64,000 nt of DNA from Sphingobium cupriresistens (lineage in GTDB: Bacteria > Pseudomonadota > Alphaproteobacteria > Sphingomonadales > Sphingomonadaceae). The stretch lies in the NCBI RefSeq assembly GCF_004152865.1, contig NZ_SEOO01000017.1, positions 1 to 64,000 of the forward strand, in the 5' to 3' direction. Below the pieces are notes generated by a model. The model saw nothing but the letters and a program-made list of their open reading frames with translations. It did no database searches and was not told where the DNA came from. Position numbers and translations under genes: made by a program. Below are positions 52,300 through 61,255 of this stretch, one piece after another (position 1 is the first letter of the stretch; each line of letters opens with the position of its first letter).

Positions 52300-54333
52300 T
52301 CACTCGGCAGCGACAGCGTAGGTATCCTCCGGCACTTCCTCGGCCTCGCCGAACGGCTCCGCCGCCTCAACCTCGGCCTGCTCCGCCTCCGGCTGCACCG
52401 TCCGCAGCACGGCGGGAAGCCAGCCGCTACCGGCTAGAAGCTGCTCGGCGGTCTGCGCCATGTCCGGCTTCTTCATGTCGGCGATACGGCGGGCGGCGTC
52501 CTCCGACACGCCTTCGGTAACGGCCTCCACGATATGCGCCTTGGTGACGCGGCCAAGGTAACTGTCAGCGGTCGGCGTCCAGTCCTTCGCGACGTCCAGC
52601 GCCAGCGCGCTCGCCAGCCTATCCGCCGTTTGCAGCGACCGGGGCTTACGGTCCCACGGCAGCCGCAGGGCGTTGACGGTGCGGGCCGCGCAATGCGCCA
52701 GCAACGCTGTCCGCCGCTCATCGTCCAGCCCAACGATGAAGCCCCACAGGTCCGCCACGTCACGCGGCATCCGCTCGGCCCAAGCCTCGCGCGCCTCGTT
52801 CGCCTTCGCAGCCAGCGGGGTATCTTCGATCCCGTCCGCATGGCTGCCAAGCGGCGTCACGGTCGGACGAACCTCAAGGCAACCGGCCTCGGCATAGCTG
52901 TAGAACAACTGCGCCGTGAGCGTGTGGGTCAAGGCGATCAGCGCCAAATCCGGCCGCTCGCCAAGTGCCACGCGCAAGGCCAGCGTCCGATAAGCGGACA
53001 GGTCGCGGGTGAGGCTGTCGGAAATCGGCTTGCCCGGTTCCTCGTCCTCTTCCTCGATCTCCTGCACGTCCTCGTCGCCATCCTCGGGCTGCTCGTCCTC
53101 CACGGCCTCCGAATCGATGGCTTCGCCTTCGGGCTGCGGGTCAGCTAGCGCCTCGTCTTCGGCTCGGACGAAACCCCGCTCGATCCTGACCGTGCCGTCA
53201 TGGTGGAGCACGACGAACGCGCCGCCATGCGCGATCACGCTGGCGTCGTAGGCCGAACGCTTGGCCGAAATGGCGTCGATCTCGTCGGACACCGCCTCCA
53301 GCTTCGTCGCCACGTCCTCGGGCATCTCGTCATAGGACGAATAGCCTTCGGCAAGCTCGTCATGCTCGGTGGACAGCGCATCCAGCCGCGCCTCGTCCTC
53401 GTCGGACAGGGCGATCTGCTGCGGATAGAAGCGCCGCATCCCGTGGGCGTGGGGGTAGTCGATATGCGCCTCGGTCCATTTCCAGCCCTTGGCCTGCACC
53501 TGCTCGGCAACCTCCCGCAGCTTCTCGGCGGCGAGCATATCGAGCAAGCCCGCATCCTCGAAGAACCCGCCCCGGTCCTCGCTGAACAGGTCGCGGATGA
53601 TGTTGCCGCCCGCTTCGACATAGGCGTCGGCTCCGACGAACACCGCGCGCCGGTCCGTCGCCGGGACGTTAGCAGCGGTCATGTCGCGCCGGATGATCCA
53701 CGGCTCGCGGTTATGATGCAGCCCCTCGAACACCTGCTCCTGACGGGCATGGTCCTCGGTGATAGCGAAGGCCATCAATTGGTCCAGCGTAAGACCGTCC
53801 TCCCGATAGACCTGCAACAGCTTCGGGCTGACCGCACCCAAGCGAAGCCGCTGCTTCACCACGCCAGCCGACACGCCGAACCGCGCGCCGATCTCCTGCG
53901 CACCCCAACCCTTGTCGTTGGAAAGTTCCGCGAACCGCTCGAATTGGTCGGCGGGGTGCATCGGAGTGCGAGTCACGTTCTCGTCCAGACTGATCTCGGC
54001 GGGGTCGTTCGCCGTGTCCAGCCAGCAGCGGACATGCTCGGACTTCTTGATCTGCTTACGCTTGGCGCGCAGCAGCATCGCCAGCCTGCGGCCTTCGCCA
54101 GCGGTGACGAGGTAATAGCCGGTCGGCGTCCCGTCCTCCTTGGCCTCTGGCTCGATAACAAGGTTCTGGATCAGCCCCTTGTGCTGGATCGACGCGGCCA
54201 GCGCTTCGATAGCGGCCTCCCCATGCGGCACCTTGCGGGCATTGCGCGGGGACTTCTTGAGCTTGGCGAGTGGCACGAAAATCTCGACGCCCGACACAGG
54301 CTCGGCGGCTGCGGTTTCGGTAACAGCGTTCAT
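52300..54333 (-). CDS. parB: ParB-like protein (large ICE/plasmid type)
   Basis: In the 677-residue protein, residues about 15-120 are a ParB/Srx-like nuclease or CTPase domain (PLAKLKKSPRNARK, TAGEGRRLAMLLRAKR, LDENVTRTPMHPADQFE). A helix-turn-helix follows (GWGAQEIGARFGVSAGVVKQRL). A very acidic stretch near 400-440 separates this from a C-terminal helical domain. Large ParB proteins of this kind are common on alphaproteobacterial plasmids and ICEs. No ParA gene is in the window. ATG at 54333 has AAGGAG upstream. Confidence 0.88.
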   Translation of the reverse strand: MNAVTETAAAEPVSGVEIFVPLAKLKKSPRNARKVPHGEAAIEALAASIQHKGLIQNLVIEPEAKEDGTPTGYYLVTAGEGRRLAMLLRAKRKQIKKSEHVRCWLDTANDPAEISLDENVTRTPMHPADQFERFAELSNDKGWGAQEIGARFGVSAGVVKQRLRLGAVSPKLLQVYREDGLTLDQLMAFAITEDHARQEQVFEGLHHNREPWIIRRDMTAANVPATDRRAVFVGADAYVEAGGNIIRDLFSEDRGGFFEDAGLLDMLAAEKLREVAEQVQAKGWKWTEAHIDYPHAHGMRRFYPQQIALSDEDEARLDALSTEHDELAEGYSSYDEMPEDVATKLEAVSDEIDAISAKRSAYDASVIAHGGAFVVLHHDGTVRIERGFVRAEDEALADPQPEGEAIDSEAVEDEQPEDGDEDVQEIEEEDEEPGKPISDSLTRDLSAYRTLALRVALGERPDLALIALTHTLTAQLFYSYAEAGCLEVRPTVTPLGSHADGIEDTPLAAKANEAREAWAERMPRDVADLWGFIVGLDDERRTALLAHCAARTVNALRLPWDRKPRSLQTADRLASALALDVAKDWTPTADSYLGRVTKAHIVEAVTEGVSEDAARRIADMKKPDMAQTAEQLLAGSGWLPAVLRTVQPEAEQAEVEAAEPFGEAEEVPEDTYAVAAE

Positions 54334-54716
54334 CACACTTCTCCTTCAAAACCACACACACCCCGGAATGGGGTGGGCGGCGAAAGAGCGACCGGCAGGC
54401 CCGCCGGCGGAGCCGGGCAGCATCCGCAGGACCGGAACGCAGAGGAGGTAAGCGCGCCTCGCGCGCGTTGCGGCCCGGCGCGGCGGGCCTAGAGGGAAGC
54501 GACGCCCACCCCATCTCGGGAGTGCAACGACCAACGATACGATCGGGCCGGCGTAGCCCTGGCCCGATCTCCGCAGCATTGGAAAAGCTGAAATCCGCCG
54601 AGGCGGATCTATCAGTTGGCGCGAATGCGACGGCGGGGCGTTGCGGGGTGTCCCCGCAGAGGGGGTAGCGGGAGACACAGGCTCCCGCTCAGGGGGAAAC
54701 ATCCCCCCTCCAAATG
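54334..54716. other. 383-bp intergenic region between parB and the Acb1-like gene
   Basis: It holds the parB promoter and the hairpins at 54667-54707. The rest is GC-rich with short repeats (cgccgg/ggcggagccggg). No gene was seen. Confidence 0.5.
54667..54707. terminator. Tandem stem-loops downstream of the Acb1-like gene
   Basis: AGCGGGAG (54667-54674) pairs with CTCCCGCT (54682-54689), and GGGGG (54692-54696) pairs with the C run at 54703-54707. They follow the stop at 54717 on the minus strand. Confidence 0.6.
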
Positions 54717-55202
54717 TCAGCCTAAGATTTCAGGCCCGAACATCAGCATTCCATCGAAAGGGCGCACATCTCGTAGATTCCGTCCATCATCAGGCGTGAA
54801 GCTCACATGCGGTATGTATGCGCGAAAATCCCACACCCCACCTGATTGCCGATGAGCAAGGTGGCGAGCAACCAAAGCGGGCGACGGAATACATAGCGTA
54901 ATCAGTCCTCCCATGCGTTCAACCCGCCGGGATGAACCCGATTCGATCTGGAGAGCGTCCGGGTCGAGCGCTAATAGGCTATGCGGAGAGAATATAACCG
55001 TCACATGCCAAAAAGACGGGCGTAGATCGCGAAACCCTTCGTCGCGCGCCCAAGCTGCCAACGCAGGCGCGTTGTCCAGCGCCCGGATCACCGCTCTGCC
55101 CGGCGGTCCTGATGATGTTGTCAGCAATGCTCCCGCCAGCGTCACACTCACTGACTGTAAATAGTAGCCTCGCCATCGCGACCTTGCAATTCTTGGCGTC
55201 AT
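54717..55202 (-). CDS. 2H phosphodiesterase, Acb1-like (anti-CBASS type)
   Basis: The 161-residue protein has two HxT/Sx motifs, HVTV (His66, Thr68) and HVSF (His132, Ser134), the mark of 2H phosphoesterases. The surrounding phrases (ALAAWARDEGFRDLRP before the first motif, GVWDFRAYIPHVSFTPDDG and PFDGMLMFGPEILG after) match the Acb1 family as I recall it, including the domain joined to phage DUF1073 proteins. Acb1 cleaves cyclic oligonucleotide signals of CBASS defence. The start is uncertain; a GTG 17 codons later is possible. It is divergent from the toxin-antitoxin pair. Confidence 0.7.
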   Translation of the reverse strand: MTPRIARSRWRGYYLQSVSVTLAGALLTTSSGPPGRAVIRALDNAPALAAWARDEGFRDLRPSFWHVTVIFSPHSLLALDPDALQIESGSSRRVERMGGLITLCIPSPALVARHLAHRQSGGVWDFRAYIPHVSFTPDDGRNLRDVRPFDGMLMFGPEILG

Positions 55203-55214
55203 CGACTAACATGC

Positions 55215-55225
55215 AGTCATTGACT
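55215..55225. promoter_or_regulatory. Palindromic operator of the FitAB-type operon
   Basis: AGTCA-T-TGACT is a perfect 11-bp palindrome 14 bp before the antitoxin start. It lies between the divergent Acb1-like and antitoxin genes, where ribbon-helix-helix antitoxins usually bind. Confidence 0.5.
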
Positions 55226-55238
55226 TATGGAGGCCAGT

Positions 55239-55487
55239 ATGGCGGTCATGACGATCCGGAACATCGACGATACGATCAAGAAGCGCTTGCGCGTGCGCGC
55301 GGCGGTCAACGGCCGCTCGATGGAGGATGAGGCGCGGGACATCCTTCGCTCGGCGCTCTCGACGGACGATCCGCGACCGCGCAATCTGGCGCATGCCATC
55401 CATGAGCGCTTCGGTGTGCTGGGCGGCGTCGATCTCCCCGACGTGCCTCGCGAAGCGATCCGGCACACGGTGGACTTCGGCGAATGA
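55239..55487 (+). CDS. FitA/StbC-like ribbon-helix-helix antitoxin
   Basis: The 82-residue protein starts MAVMTIRNIDDTIKKRLRVRA behind GGAGG. Its N-terminal ribbon-helix-helix (NGRSMEDEARDILRSAL) binds DNA and its C-terminal tail blocks the toxin. It overlaps the PIN toxin gene by four bases. ATG at 55227 is a weaker choice. Confidence 0.88.
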   Translation: MAVMTIRNIDDTIKKRLRVRAAVNGRSMEDEARDILRSALSTDDPRPRNLAHAIHERFGVLGGVDLPDVPREAIRHTVDFGE

Positions 55488-55906
55488 TCGTCCTCGATAC
55501 CAATGTCATCTCCGAACTGATGCGGAGTGAGTCCGATGCTGCGGTGATGGCGTGGATCGCCGAGCAACCGATGGCGGGCGTGTTCACGACGACGCTGACC
55601 CAGGCGGAAATCTTCTACGGCCTGGCGCTTCTGCCCGAAGGTCGCCGCCGGGATGCGCTAACGGAAGCTGCGCGGCCGATGTTCGATGTCGATCTCGCCG
55701 GGCGTGTGCTGCCGTTCGATACGGACGCAGCTAATGCCTATCCTGACATTGCAGCCGGGCGGCGGAAAAGTGGCAAGCCGATCAGCCAGATCGACGCGCA
55801 GATTGCGGCGATCGTGCGCTCGCGGGGCGCGCGACTGGCGACTCGCAATGTCGCCGACTTCGCGGACTGCGCCATCACTGTCGTGAACCCGTGGGGCGAG
55901 ACATGA
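55484..55906 (+). CDS. vapC: PIN-domain toxin (FitB/VapC)
   Basis: The 140-residue RNase-type toxin has the PIN acidic residues in IVLDTNVISELM (Asp), TQAEIFYGL (Glu), SQIDAQIAAIV (Asp) and ATRNVADFAD (Asp). Such toxins cut RNA when the antitoxin is lost, which stabilises the element. It directly follows its antitoxin. Confidence 0.92.
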   Translation: MIVLDTNVISELMRSESDAAVMAWIAEQPMAGVFTTTLTQAEIFYGLALLPEGRRRDALTEAARPMFDVDLAGRVLPFDTDAANAYPDIAAGRRKSGKPISQIDAQIAAIVRSRGARLATRNVADFADCAITVVNPWGET

Positions 55907-55988
55907 ACCGCGCCGCCCTCCGCCCCTATCTGCGCTACGCTGCGTCGGAAGCTTTGCACCAGCGCAGGCCGGGCGGCACCGTGTCGGC

Positions 55989-56243
55989 ATGGCCACGTTT
56001 CGTAAGCCGCGCCGCCGAACGCCGCGCCGTCCCGCATATTGTCCGGACGATTTGCTTGATTACGCCCGATCGCTGGACGGCGCGCCTCGGTCTTGTGCCG
56101 GTCGGTCGCCTAAAGACGATCTTTCGACCTGGACCGTTACCGACGACTGGCCCGAGCGCGTGCCGGTCACGAGCGTCGAAGTGGACGTGTTCGAGGCATG
56201 GTTCGGCGACATCTTCGACGAGCTGTTCGGGCCATGCGAATGA
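55989..56243 (+). CDS. Small conserved protein upstream of the recombinase
   Basis: The 84-residue protein has a basic N-terminus (ATFRKPRRRTPRRPAYCPDD) and an acidic C-terminus (EVDVFEAWFGDIFDELFG). I recall similar small genes just before serine recombinases of alphaproteobacteria, but cannot name a family. It ends 15 bases before the recombinase and may be an accessory factor. Confidence 0.65.
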   Translation: MATFRKPRRRTPRRPAYCPDDLLDYARSLDGAPRSCAGRSPKDDLSTWTVTDDWPERVPVTSVEVDVFEAWFGDIFDELFGPCE

Positions 56244-56258
56244 TGTGAGGAAGCTGCC

Positions 56259-58046
56259 ATGACCGTGCCGCTGCGCGCCGCCCTCTATCTGCGCGTCTCA
56301 ACCGCGCGGCAGGCCGAGCATGACGTTTCGATCCCGGATCAGCGCAAGCAGGGCGAAGCCTATTGCATCGCGCGCGGCTATGAACTTACCGAGACGTTTG
56401 TTGAACCGGGTAACACGGCCACGAATGATCGCCGTCCCGAATTTCAGCGGATGATCGAAGCTGGCACGAGTAAGCCTTCGCCATTCGACGTGGTGGTCGT
56501 CCACAGCTTCTCGCGCTTCTTTCGCGACGCTTTCGAGATGGAATATTATTACCGGAAGCTCGGTAAGAATGGCGTTCGCCTCGTCTCCATCACGCAGGAG
56601 CTTGGTGACGATCCGATGCACGACATGATGCGGCGGATCATGGCCCTTTTCGATGAGTATCAGTCCAAGGAAAATGCCAAGCACGTCCTGCGCGCGCTTA
56701 AGGAAAATGCCCGACAGGGATTCTGGAATGGCTCGCTGCCGCCGATAGGCTATCGCATTGTCGCGGCCGAGCAACGCGGGGCCAAGGTCAAGAAGAAGCT
56801 GGAGATCGACCCACTTCACGCCGACACGGTGCGGCTGGCATTCAAGCTGGCGCTGGAAGGCGACGGCACGTCCGGCCCGATGGGTGTGAAGACGATCACC
56901 AAGCATCTCAACGAGCGCCGCATCTTCACCCGCGATGGCGGGCGCTGGGGCATCGGCACGGTGCATCGCATGCTGACCCGCCCGACTTACGCGGGCCGGC
57001 ATGAGTTCAATAAGCGCGGCAAGAGCAAGGAGTTGAAGCCGGCCGAGGAAGTGATCGCGGTCGAGGTTCCGGCGATCATAGACCAGGCGATGTTCGATGC
57101 GGTGCAAGCGCATTTGAAGGCGCGTAGCCCGAAGGTCGCGCATCCGCAGGTCGTTGGTGGCCCGACGCTGCTGACGGGGCTGATCCACTGCGGCAAATGC
57201 GGCGGCGCGATGACGATCCGCACCGGCAAGGGCGGGCGCTATCGTTATTATACCTGCTCGATGAAGGCGCGGCAGGGCGCGACGGCCTGCGAGGGCATGA
57301 CCGTCGCGATGGATCGGCTGGACGATCTTGTCGCCAATCATCTGGCCGAACGGTTGCTCGATCCCGATCGACTGGAGGAGGTGCTGTCAGAAGTTCTGGA
57401 TCGGCGACAGGAACGATCCGAGCGACGCCGGGAGCACATCGCCGAGTTGAACAAGCGCGCTGCGGAGACTGAGCTTCGTTTGAAGCGGCTCTACGATGCG
57501 ATCGAAAGCGGCGTCGCCGATCTCGATGACCCGGCGCTCAAGGATCGCATCGACGGATTGAAGGCGACCCGCGATCAGGCGCGAGCGGACGCCGAGCGCG
57601 CCTCGGCGCTGCTCTTAAGCTCGGCGCAACAGGCGATCACGCCGACGATGCTGCGCGACTTCGCCTCTACCGCGCGGCGACGTATCCGGCTGGAGGGCGG
57701 CGGCTACCGACGCGACCATCTGCGCGCGCTCGCGCAGCGGGTGGAAGTCGATCGCGAGGAAGTCCGCATCATGGGCTCAAAGAGCAACCTGTTGCGGGTG
57801 CTCGCCGCTAATGGCGTAACCTCGGCGGCGGGCGGAGTGCCCACCGTTGTTCCGAAGTGGCGGAGCGGCAGGGATTCGAACCCTGGATACGCTTTTGGCG
57901 TATACTCACTTTCCAGGCGAGCGCCTTCGACCACTCGGCCACCGCTCCGCATTGCACTGGAAGTGCGGCTCCCTATCGTGCGATGTGCGGCTAGGCAAGG
58001 GCTATGGGCAGGGGATGCTTTACTTTATCCCGCGGTCGCTGTTTGA
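56259..58046 (+). CDS. Large serine recombinase (element integrase), frame runs into tRNA-Ser
   Basis: The N-terminal resolvase domain has LYLRVSTARQ with catalytic Ser14. A recombinase domain follows, then a zinc ribbon (CGKCGGAM...YTCSMKARQG...ACEG) and a coiled coil near 390-470. The frame stays open past 57858, where it reads through the antisense of the tRNA-Ser gene (WRSGRDSNPG) to a stop at 58046 in chromosomal sequence. About 62 C-terminal residues are thus supplied by the insertion site; the native end in the free circle must differ. It likely drives integration and excision at this tRNA. Confidence 0.88.
   Translation: MTVPLRAALYLRVSTARQAEHDVSIPDQRKQGEAYCIARGYELTETFVEPGNTATNDRRPEFQRMIEAGTSKPSPFDVVVVHSFSRFFRDAFEMEYYYRKLGKNGVRLVSITQELGDDPMHDMMRRIMALFDEYQSKENAKHVLRALKENARQGFWNGSLPPIGYRIVAAEQRGAKVKKKLEIDPLHADTVRLAFKLALEGDGTSGPMGVKTITKHLNERRIFTRDGGRWGIGTVHRMLTRPTYAGRHEFNKRGKSKELKPAEEVIAVEVPAIIDQAMFDAVQAHLKARSPKVAHPQVVGGPTLLTGLIHCGKCGGAMTIRTGKGGRYRYYTCSMKARQGATACEGMTVAMDRLDDLVANHLAERLLDPDRLEEVLSEVLDRRQERSERRREHIAELNKRAAETELRLKRLYDAIESGVADLDDPALKDRIDGLKATRDQARADAERASALLLSSAQQAITPTMLRDFASTARRRIRLEGGGYRRDHLRALAQRVEVDREEVRIMGSKSNLLRVLAANGVTSAAGGVPTVVPKWRSGRDSNPGYAFGVYSLSRRAPSTTRPPLRIALEVRLPIVRCAARQGLWAGDALLYPAVAV
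57858..57890. other. Probable right attachment site (attR) in the tRNA-Ser 3' end
   Basis: The element side ends at the tRNA 3' end, and the recombinase frame crosses this point. The length of the shared core cannot be told, because the other copy is not in the window. The minimal region is the acceptor 3' strand and T arm. Confidence 0.5.
57858..57948 (-). tRNA. tRNA-Ser (GGA)
   Basis: On the minus strand the sequence folds as a class II tRNA. The acceptor is GGAGCGG (57948-57942) with CCGCTCC (57868-57862), discriminator G, and CCA encoded at 57860-57858. The D region is TGGCCGAGTGGTCGAAGGC and the anticodon loop CTGGAAA has anticodon GGA. A variable arm TACGCCAAAAGCGTA and T arm GGTTCGAATCC follow. 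The gene is intact and its 3' end marks the element boundary. Confidence 0.96.
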
Positions 58047-58053
58047 TCGCGGC

Positions 58054-58956
58054 ATGAACCGCCTTCTCGCGCTCGCGCTGTCCGCCGCTGTCCTTCCCGC
58101 CTGCCTCGCTGCCCAGGCTCTCGCCACCGATCCGCCCGCTACGCCCGCCGACGTAGTGGCGCAGGCGCCGGCGGGCGCGTGGCGGCCGATACCAGCGGAC
58201 GAACTGCTGGTGATGACCATAGAGGGCGGCAAGCGCGTAGTCATCCAGCTCGCGCCCGGCTTTTCGCCACGCCATGTCGCCAATATCGCGACGCTGGCGA
58301 AGGCGCATTGGTGGGACGGCGCCAGCATCAACCGGGTGCAGGATAATTATGTCGTGCAATGGGGCGATGCGACCGAGAAGAAGCCGATGCCGCCAGGCCT
58401 GTCCGCCACCAGCCCGGACGATTATGCGCTGCCGCTGGCGACGCGGCGGCTTGCGGTCACGCCCTTGCCCTATGCCGATCCCTATGCCTCCTCGACCGGC
58501 TTCGTGGGCGGCTGGCCGGTGGCGATGGACGGAACGTCGGCCTGGCTGCCCCATTGCTATGGCTATGTCGGCGTCGGCCGGAACCTATCGCCGGACGCGG
58601 GAACGGGCGCGGAACTCTATGCCGTGATCGGCCAGGCGCCGCGCCAGCTCGATCGCAACATCGCAGTCGTGGGCCGCGTGATCGAAGGCATGGCGCATCT
58701 GTCCAGCCTGCCGCGCGGATCGGGCGAACTGGGCTTCTATACGCCGACCGAACATCAGGCGCCGATCCTGACCGTCCGTCTCGCCAGCGAACTGCCGGCC
58801 GCCGAGCGCCCGCGCTTCGAGGCGATGGACACGCTGTCGCCCAGCTTCGCCAATTATTTGCGCCTGCGCGCCAACCGAAAGGATGATTTCTATGATCGCC
58901 CCGCTGGCGGCGTCGACCTGTGCAATGCGCCGGTGCCGGTCAGGGCCGCGCCCTAA
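58054..58956 (+). CDS. Cyclophilin-type peptidyl-prolyl isomerase, secreted
   Basis: The start at 58054 gives a signal peptide (MNRLLALALSAAVLPACLAAQ) and 300 residues. The cyclophilin fold shows PGFSPRHVANIATLAKAHWWDGASINRVQDNYVVQWG, where the core residues are partly divergent. It likely assists periplasmic protein folding. It is the first chromosomal gene beside the tRNA; a longer frame upstream overlaps the tRNA and is not real. Confidence 0.85.
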   Translation: MNRLLALALSAAVLPACLAAQALATDPPATPADVVAQAPAGAWRPIPADELLVMTIEGGKRVVIQLAPGFSPRHVANIATLAKAHWWDGASINRVQDNYVVQWGDATEKKPMPPGLSATSPDDYALPLATRRLAVTPLPYADPYASSTGFVGGWPVAMDGTSAWLPHCYGYVGVGRNLSPDAGTGAELYAVIGQAPRQLDRNIAVVGRVIEGMAHLSSLPRGSGELGFYTPTEHQAPILTVRLASELPAAERPRFEAMDTLSPSFANYLRLRANRKDDFYDRPAGGVDLCNAPVPVRAAP

Positions 58957-59044
58957 CATCGGGGGAACCTTCGTCATCCCGCCTGCGCTATGATGGCGGC
59001 AGAGCGGCGCGACGGCAACGCGCCCCCTTTTTTGGAGAGGCACG

Positions 59045-60160
59045 ATGATCGTCGGCACCGTCAAGGAAATTAAGAACCATGAATATCGCGTCGGCCTGAC
59101 GCCCGAAAGCGTGCATGAACTGACCGCGCACGGCCATCGCGTACTGGTGGAAAGCGGCGCGGGCGAGGGTATCGGCGCGAGCGACGCGCTGTACGAGACA
59201 GCGGGGGCGGAGATCGTCGCGGCGGCCGTCGACGTCTTCGCTACCGCCGAAATGATCGTGAAGGTGAAGGAGCCGCAGCCGCAGGAACGCGCCCTGCTGC
59301 GGCCGGGCCAGATCCTCTATACCTATCTCCACCTTGCGCCCGACCCGGAGCAGACCCACGACCTGATCGCGTCGGGCGCAACCTGCATCGCCTATGAAAC
59401 CGTGACCGACGTCCATGGCGGCCTGCCGTTGCTCAAGCCGATGAGCCAGGTCGCCGGTCGCATGGCGATCCAGGCGGGGGCGACCGCGCTGGAAAAGGCG
59501 CATGGCGGGCGCGGGGTGCTGCTGGGCGGGGTGCCCGGCGTGCTGCCGGCCAAGGTCGCGGTGATCGGTGGCGGCGTGGTCGGCTTCAACGCGGCGCAGA
59601 TGGCGGCGGGCCTCGGCGCCGACGTCACTATCCTGGATCGCAGTCCGGAGGTGCTGGAAAAGCTCGGCATGTATTTCGAGGCGCGGGCCAAGACCCGCTT
59701 TTCCAACCGCGCGAACCTGGCCGAATGCGTGGCCGACGCGGATCTGGTGATCGGCGCCGTGCTGATCCCCGGCGCCGCCGCGCCCAAGCTGGTCAGCGCC
59801 GCGATGCTGAAAACCATGAAGAAGGGCGCGGTGCTGGTCGATGTCGCGATCGATCAGGGCGGCTGTTTCGAAACCAGCCACGCCACCACCCATGCCGACC
59901 CCACCTATATCGTCGATGGCGTCGTCCATTATTGCGTCGCCAACATGCCCGGCGCGGTGGCGCGGACCAGCACCTATGCGCTCAACAATGTGACGCTGCC
60001 CCACGCGCTGCGCATCGCCGAACTGGGGTGGCGGGACGCATTGCGCGACGACCCCCACCTGCGCGCGGGCCTCAACATCTGGGATGGAAAGGTGACTTAT
60101 CAGGCCGTCGCACAGGATCTGGGCCTGCGCTATACGCCCGCGGAGGAGGCGTTGGCCTGA
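59045..60160 (+). CDS. ald: Alanine dehydrogenase
   Basis: The 371-residue enzyme has the typical start [20 protein letters not shown], substrate residues in [10 protein letters not shown] (Lys) and YLHLAPDP (His), and NAD motif [21 protein letters not shown]. It converts L-alanine and pyruvate with ammonia and NAD. GGAGAGG lies before the ATG. It is a single gene. Confidence 0.96.
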   Translation: MIVGTVKEIKNHEYRVGLTPESVHELTAHGHRVLVESGAGEGIGASDALYETAGAEIVAAAVDVFATAEMIVKVKEPQPQERALLRPGQILYTYLHLAPDPEQTHDLIASGATCIAYETVTDVHGGLPLLKPMSQVAGRMAIQAGATALEKAHGGRGVLLGGVPGVLPAKVAVIGGGVVGFNAAQMAAGLGADVTILDRSPEVLEKLGMYFEARAKTRFSNRANLAECVADADLVIGAVLIPGAAAPKLVSAAMLKTMKKGAVLVDVAIDQGGCFETSHATTHADPTYIVDGVVHYCVANMPGAVARTSTYALNNVTLPHALRIAELGWRDALRDDPHLRAGLNIWDGKVTYQAVAQDLGLRYTPAEEALA

Positions 60161-60404
60161 TGATACCATGTCCTTTTGTTTCCCCATCGTCTTGCACTTT
60201 AGGCCATGGCCTTGCGGGTTCCCGCACCTCGTTCGTCTAGCGGGACAGGGGGACATGACCACATGCCCCCCATGCAGCTTGATTTCGCCGAAGAGAGGCA
60301 TGGTTTAACGTCATGGTCGATTTCCCCAATTTCGCCGCCTTGATCCGCAGAGGCGAACGCAGCAACATGCGCGCTCGTCGTAATGGGCAGGAGGGCGCGC
60401 TATA

Positions 60405-61235
60405 ATGCAGGGCGATGTCATGACCTGGCTCATTCCGCTCGTCGCGATGCTGGCCGCCGGCCTGCTCGCGGGCTTCGCCGCGGGCATTTTCGGCATTGGC
60501 GGCGGCTTCGTCGTGGTGCCGGCCCTGCTCGTCGTCCTTCCACTGCTCGGCGGCACGCATGACGCCATCGCCCATGTCGCGATCGGCACGTCGGCGGCGA
60601 CCATCATCGTCACCTCCATCCGTTCGCTGTTGGCCCATTCCAAGCGCGGCGCGGTGGAGTTCGAAGTGCTCAAGACCTGGGCGCCCTGGATTGTCCTGGG
60701 CTGCGGCGCGGGCGTGATGCTCGCCAGCCATGTCGATGGCCGCACGCTCAAGATGATCTTCGGCGGCGGCGTGATCCTGATGTCGCTGAACTTCCTGCTG
60801 CCCAAGGTCAGCGGCAAGGTCGTCAGCGACACCATGCCGTCGGGCATATTGCGCATGGGCATCGCCGGCGGGCTCGGCACATTTTCCTCGCTGCTGGGCA
60901 TTGGCGGCGGCACCATCGCCATCATGGTGATGACGCTGTGCGGCCGCACCATCCACCGGGCGATTGCGACGGCGTCGGGCATCGGCACGCTGATCGCCAT
61001 CCCGACAACCATCGGTTTCGCGATCATCGGTCTGAAGGAAGGCGGCCTGCCCTGGGGTTCGCTGGGTTACATCAACATCCCCGCCACGTTGGCAATCGCC
61101 TCCATGTCGATGCTGACCGCGCCGCTCGGCGTGGCCGCCGCCCACAGCCTGCCCGCCGGCCCGCTCAAAAAGATCTTCGGCGCCTATCTGCTCGTGATCG
61201 GCTGCCTCATGCTGCGCGCCGGGCTCAAAATATAA
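60405..61235 (+). CDS. TauE/SafE-family membrane transporter
   Basis: The 276-residue protein has the two TauE repeats GFAAGIFGIGGGFVVVPALL and FSSLLGIGGGTIAIMVMTL and about eight helices. It probably exports sulfite or another organic anion. It is unrelated in place to the copy at 20775. A large hairpin follows the stop. Confidence 0.9.
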   Translation: MQGDVMTWLIPLVAMLAAGLLAGFAAGIFGIGGGFVVVPALLVVLPLLGGTHDAIAHVAIGTSAATIIVTSIRSLLAHSKRGAVEFEVLKTWAPWIVLGCGAGVMLASHVDGRTLKMIFGGGVILMSLNFLLPKVSGKVVSDTMPSGILRMGIAGGLGTFSSLLGIGGGTIAIMVMTLCGRTIHRAIATASGIGTLIAIPTTIGFAIIGLKEGGLPWGSLGYINIPATLAIASMSMLTAPLGVAAAHSLPAGPLKKIFGAYLLVIGCLMLRAGLKI

Positions 61236-61255
61236 ACGCCAAAGCCGGGGCTTTG

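Noticed and set aside
55904-56262. Alternative small gene overlapping the 84-residue protein before the recombinase
   Set aside because: It starts at the PIN stop (ATGA) but its second half is Ser/Arg/Pro-rich and overlaps a better frame; it was not convincing.
57847-58053. Upstream extension of the isomerase frame through the tRNA
   Set aside because: It reads the antisense of tRNA-Ser; the signal peptide starts at 58054.
59007-59033. GCGCG/CGCGC stem with a T run before ald
   Set aside because: The stem is only five base pairs and the T run leads directly into the ald ribosome site, so a terminator here is doubtful.
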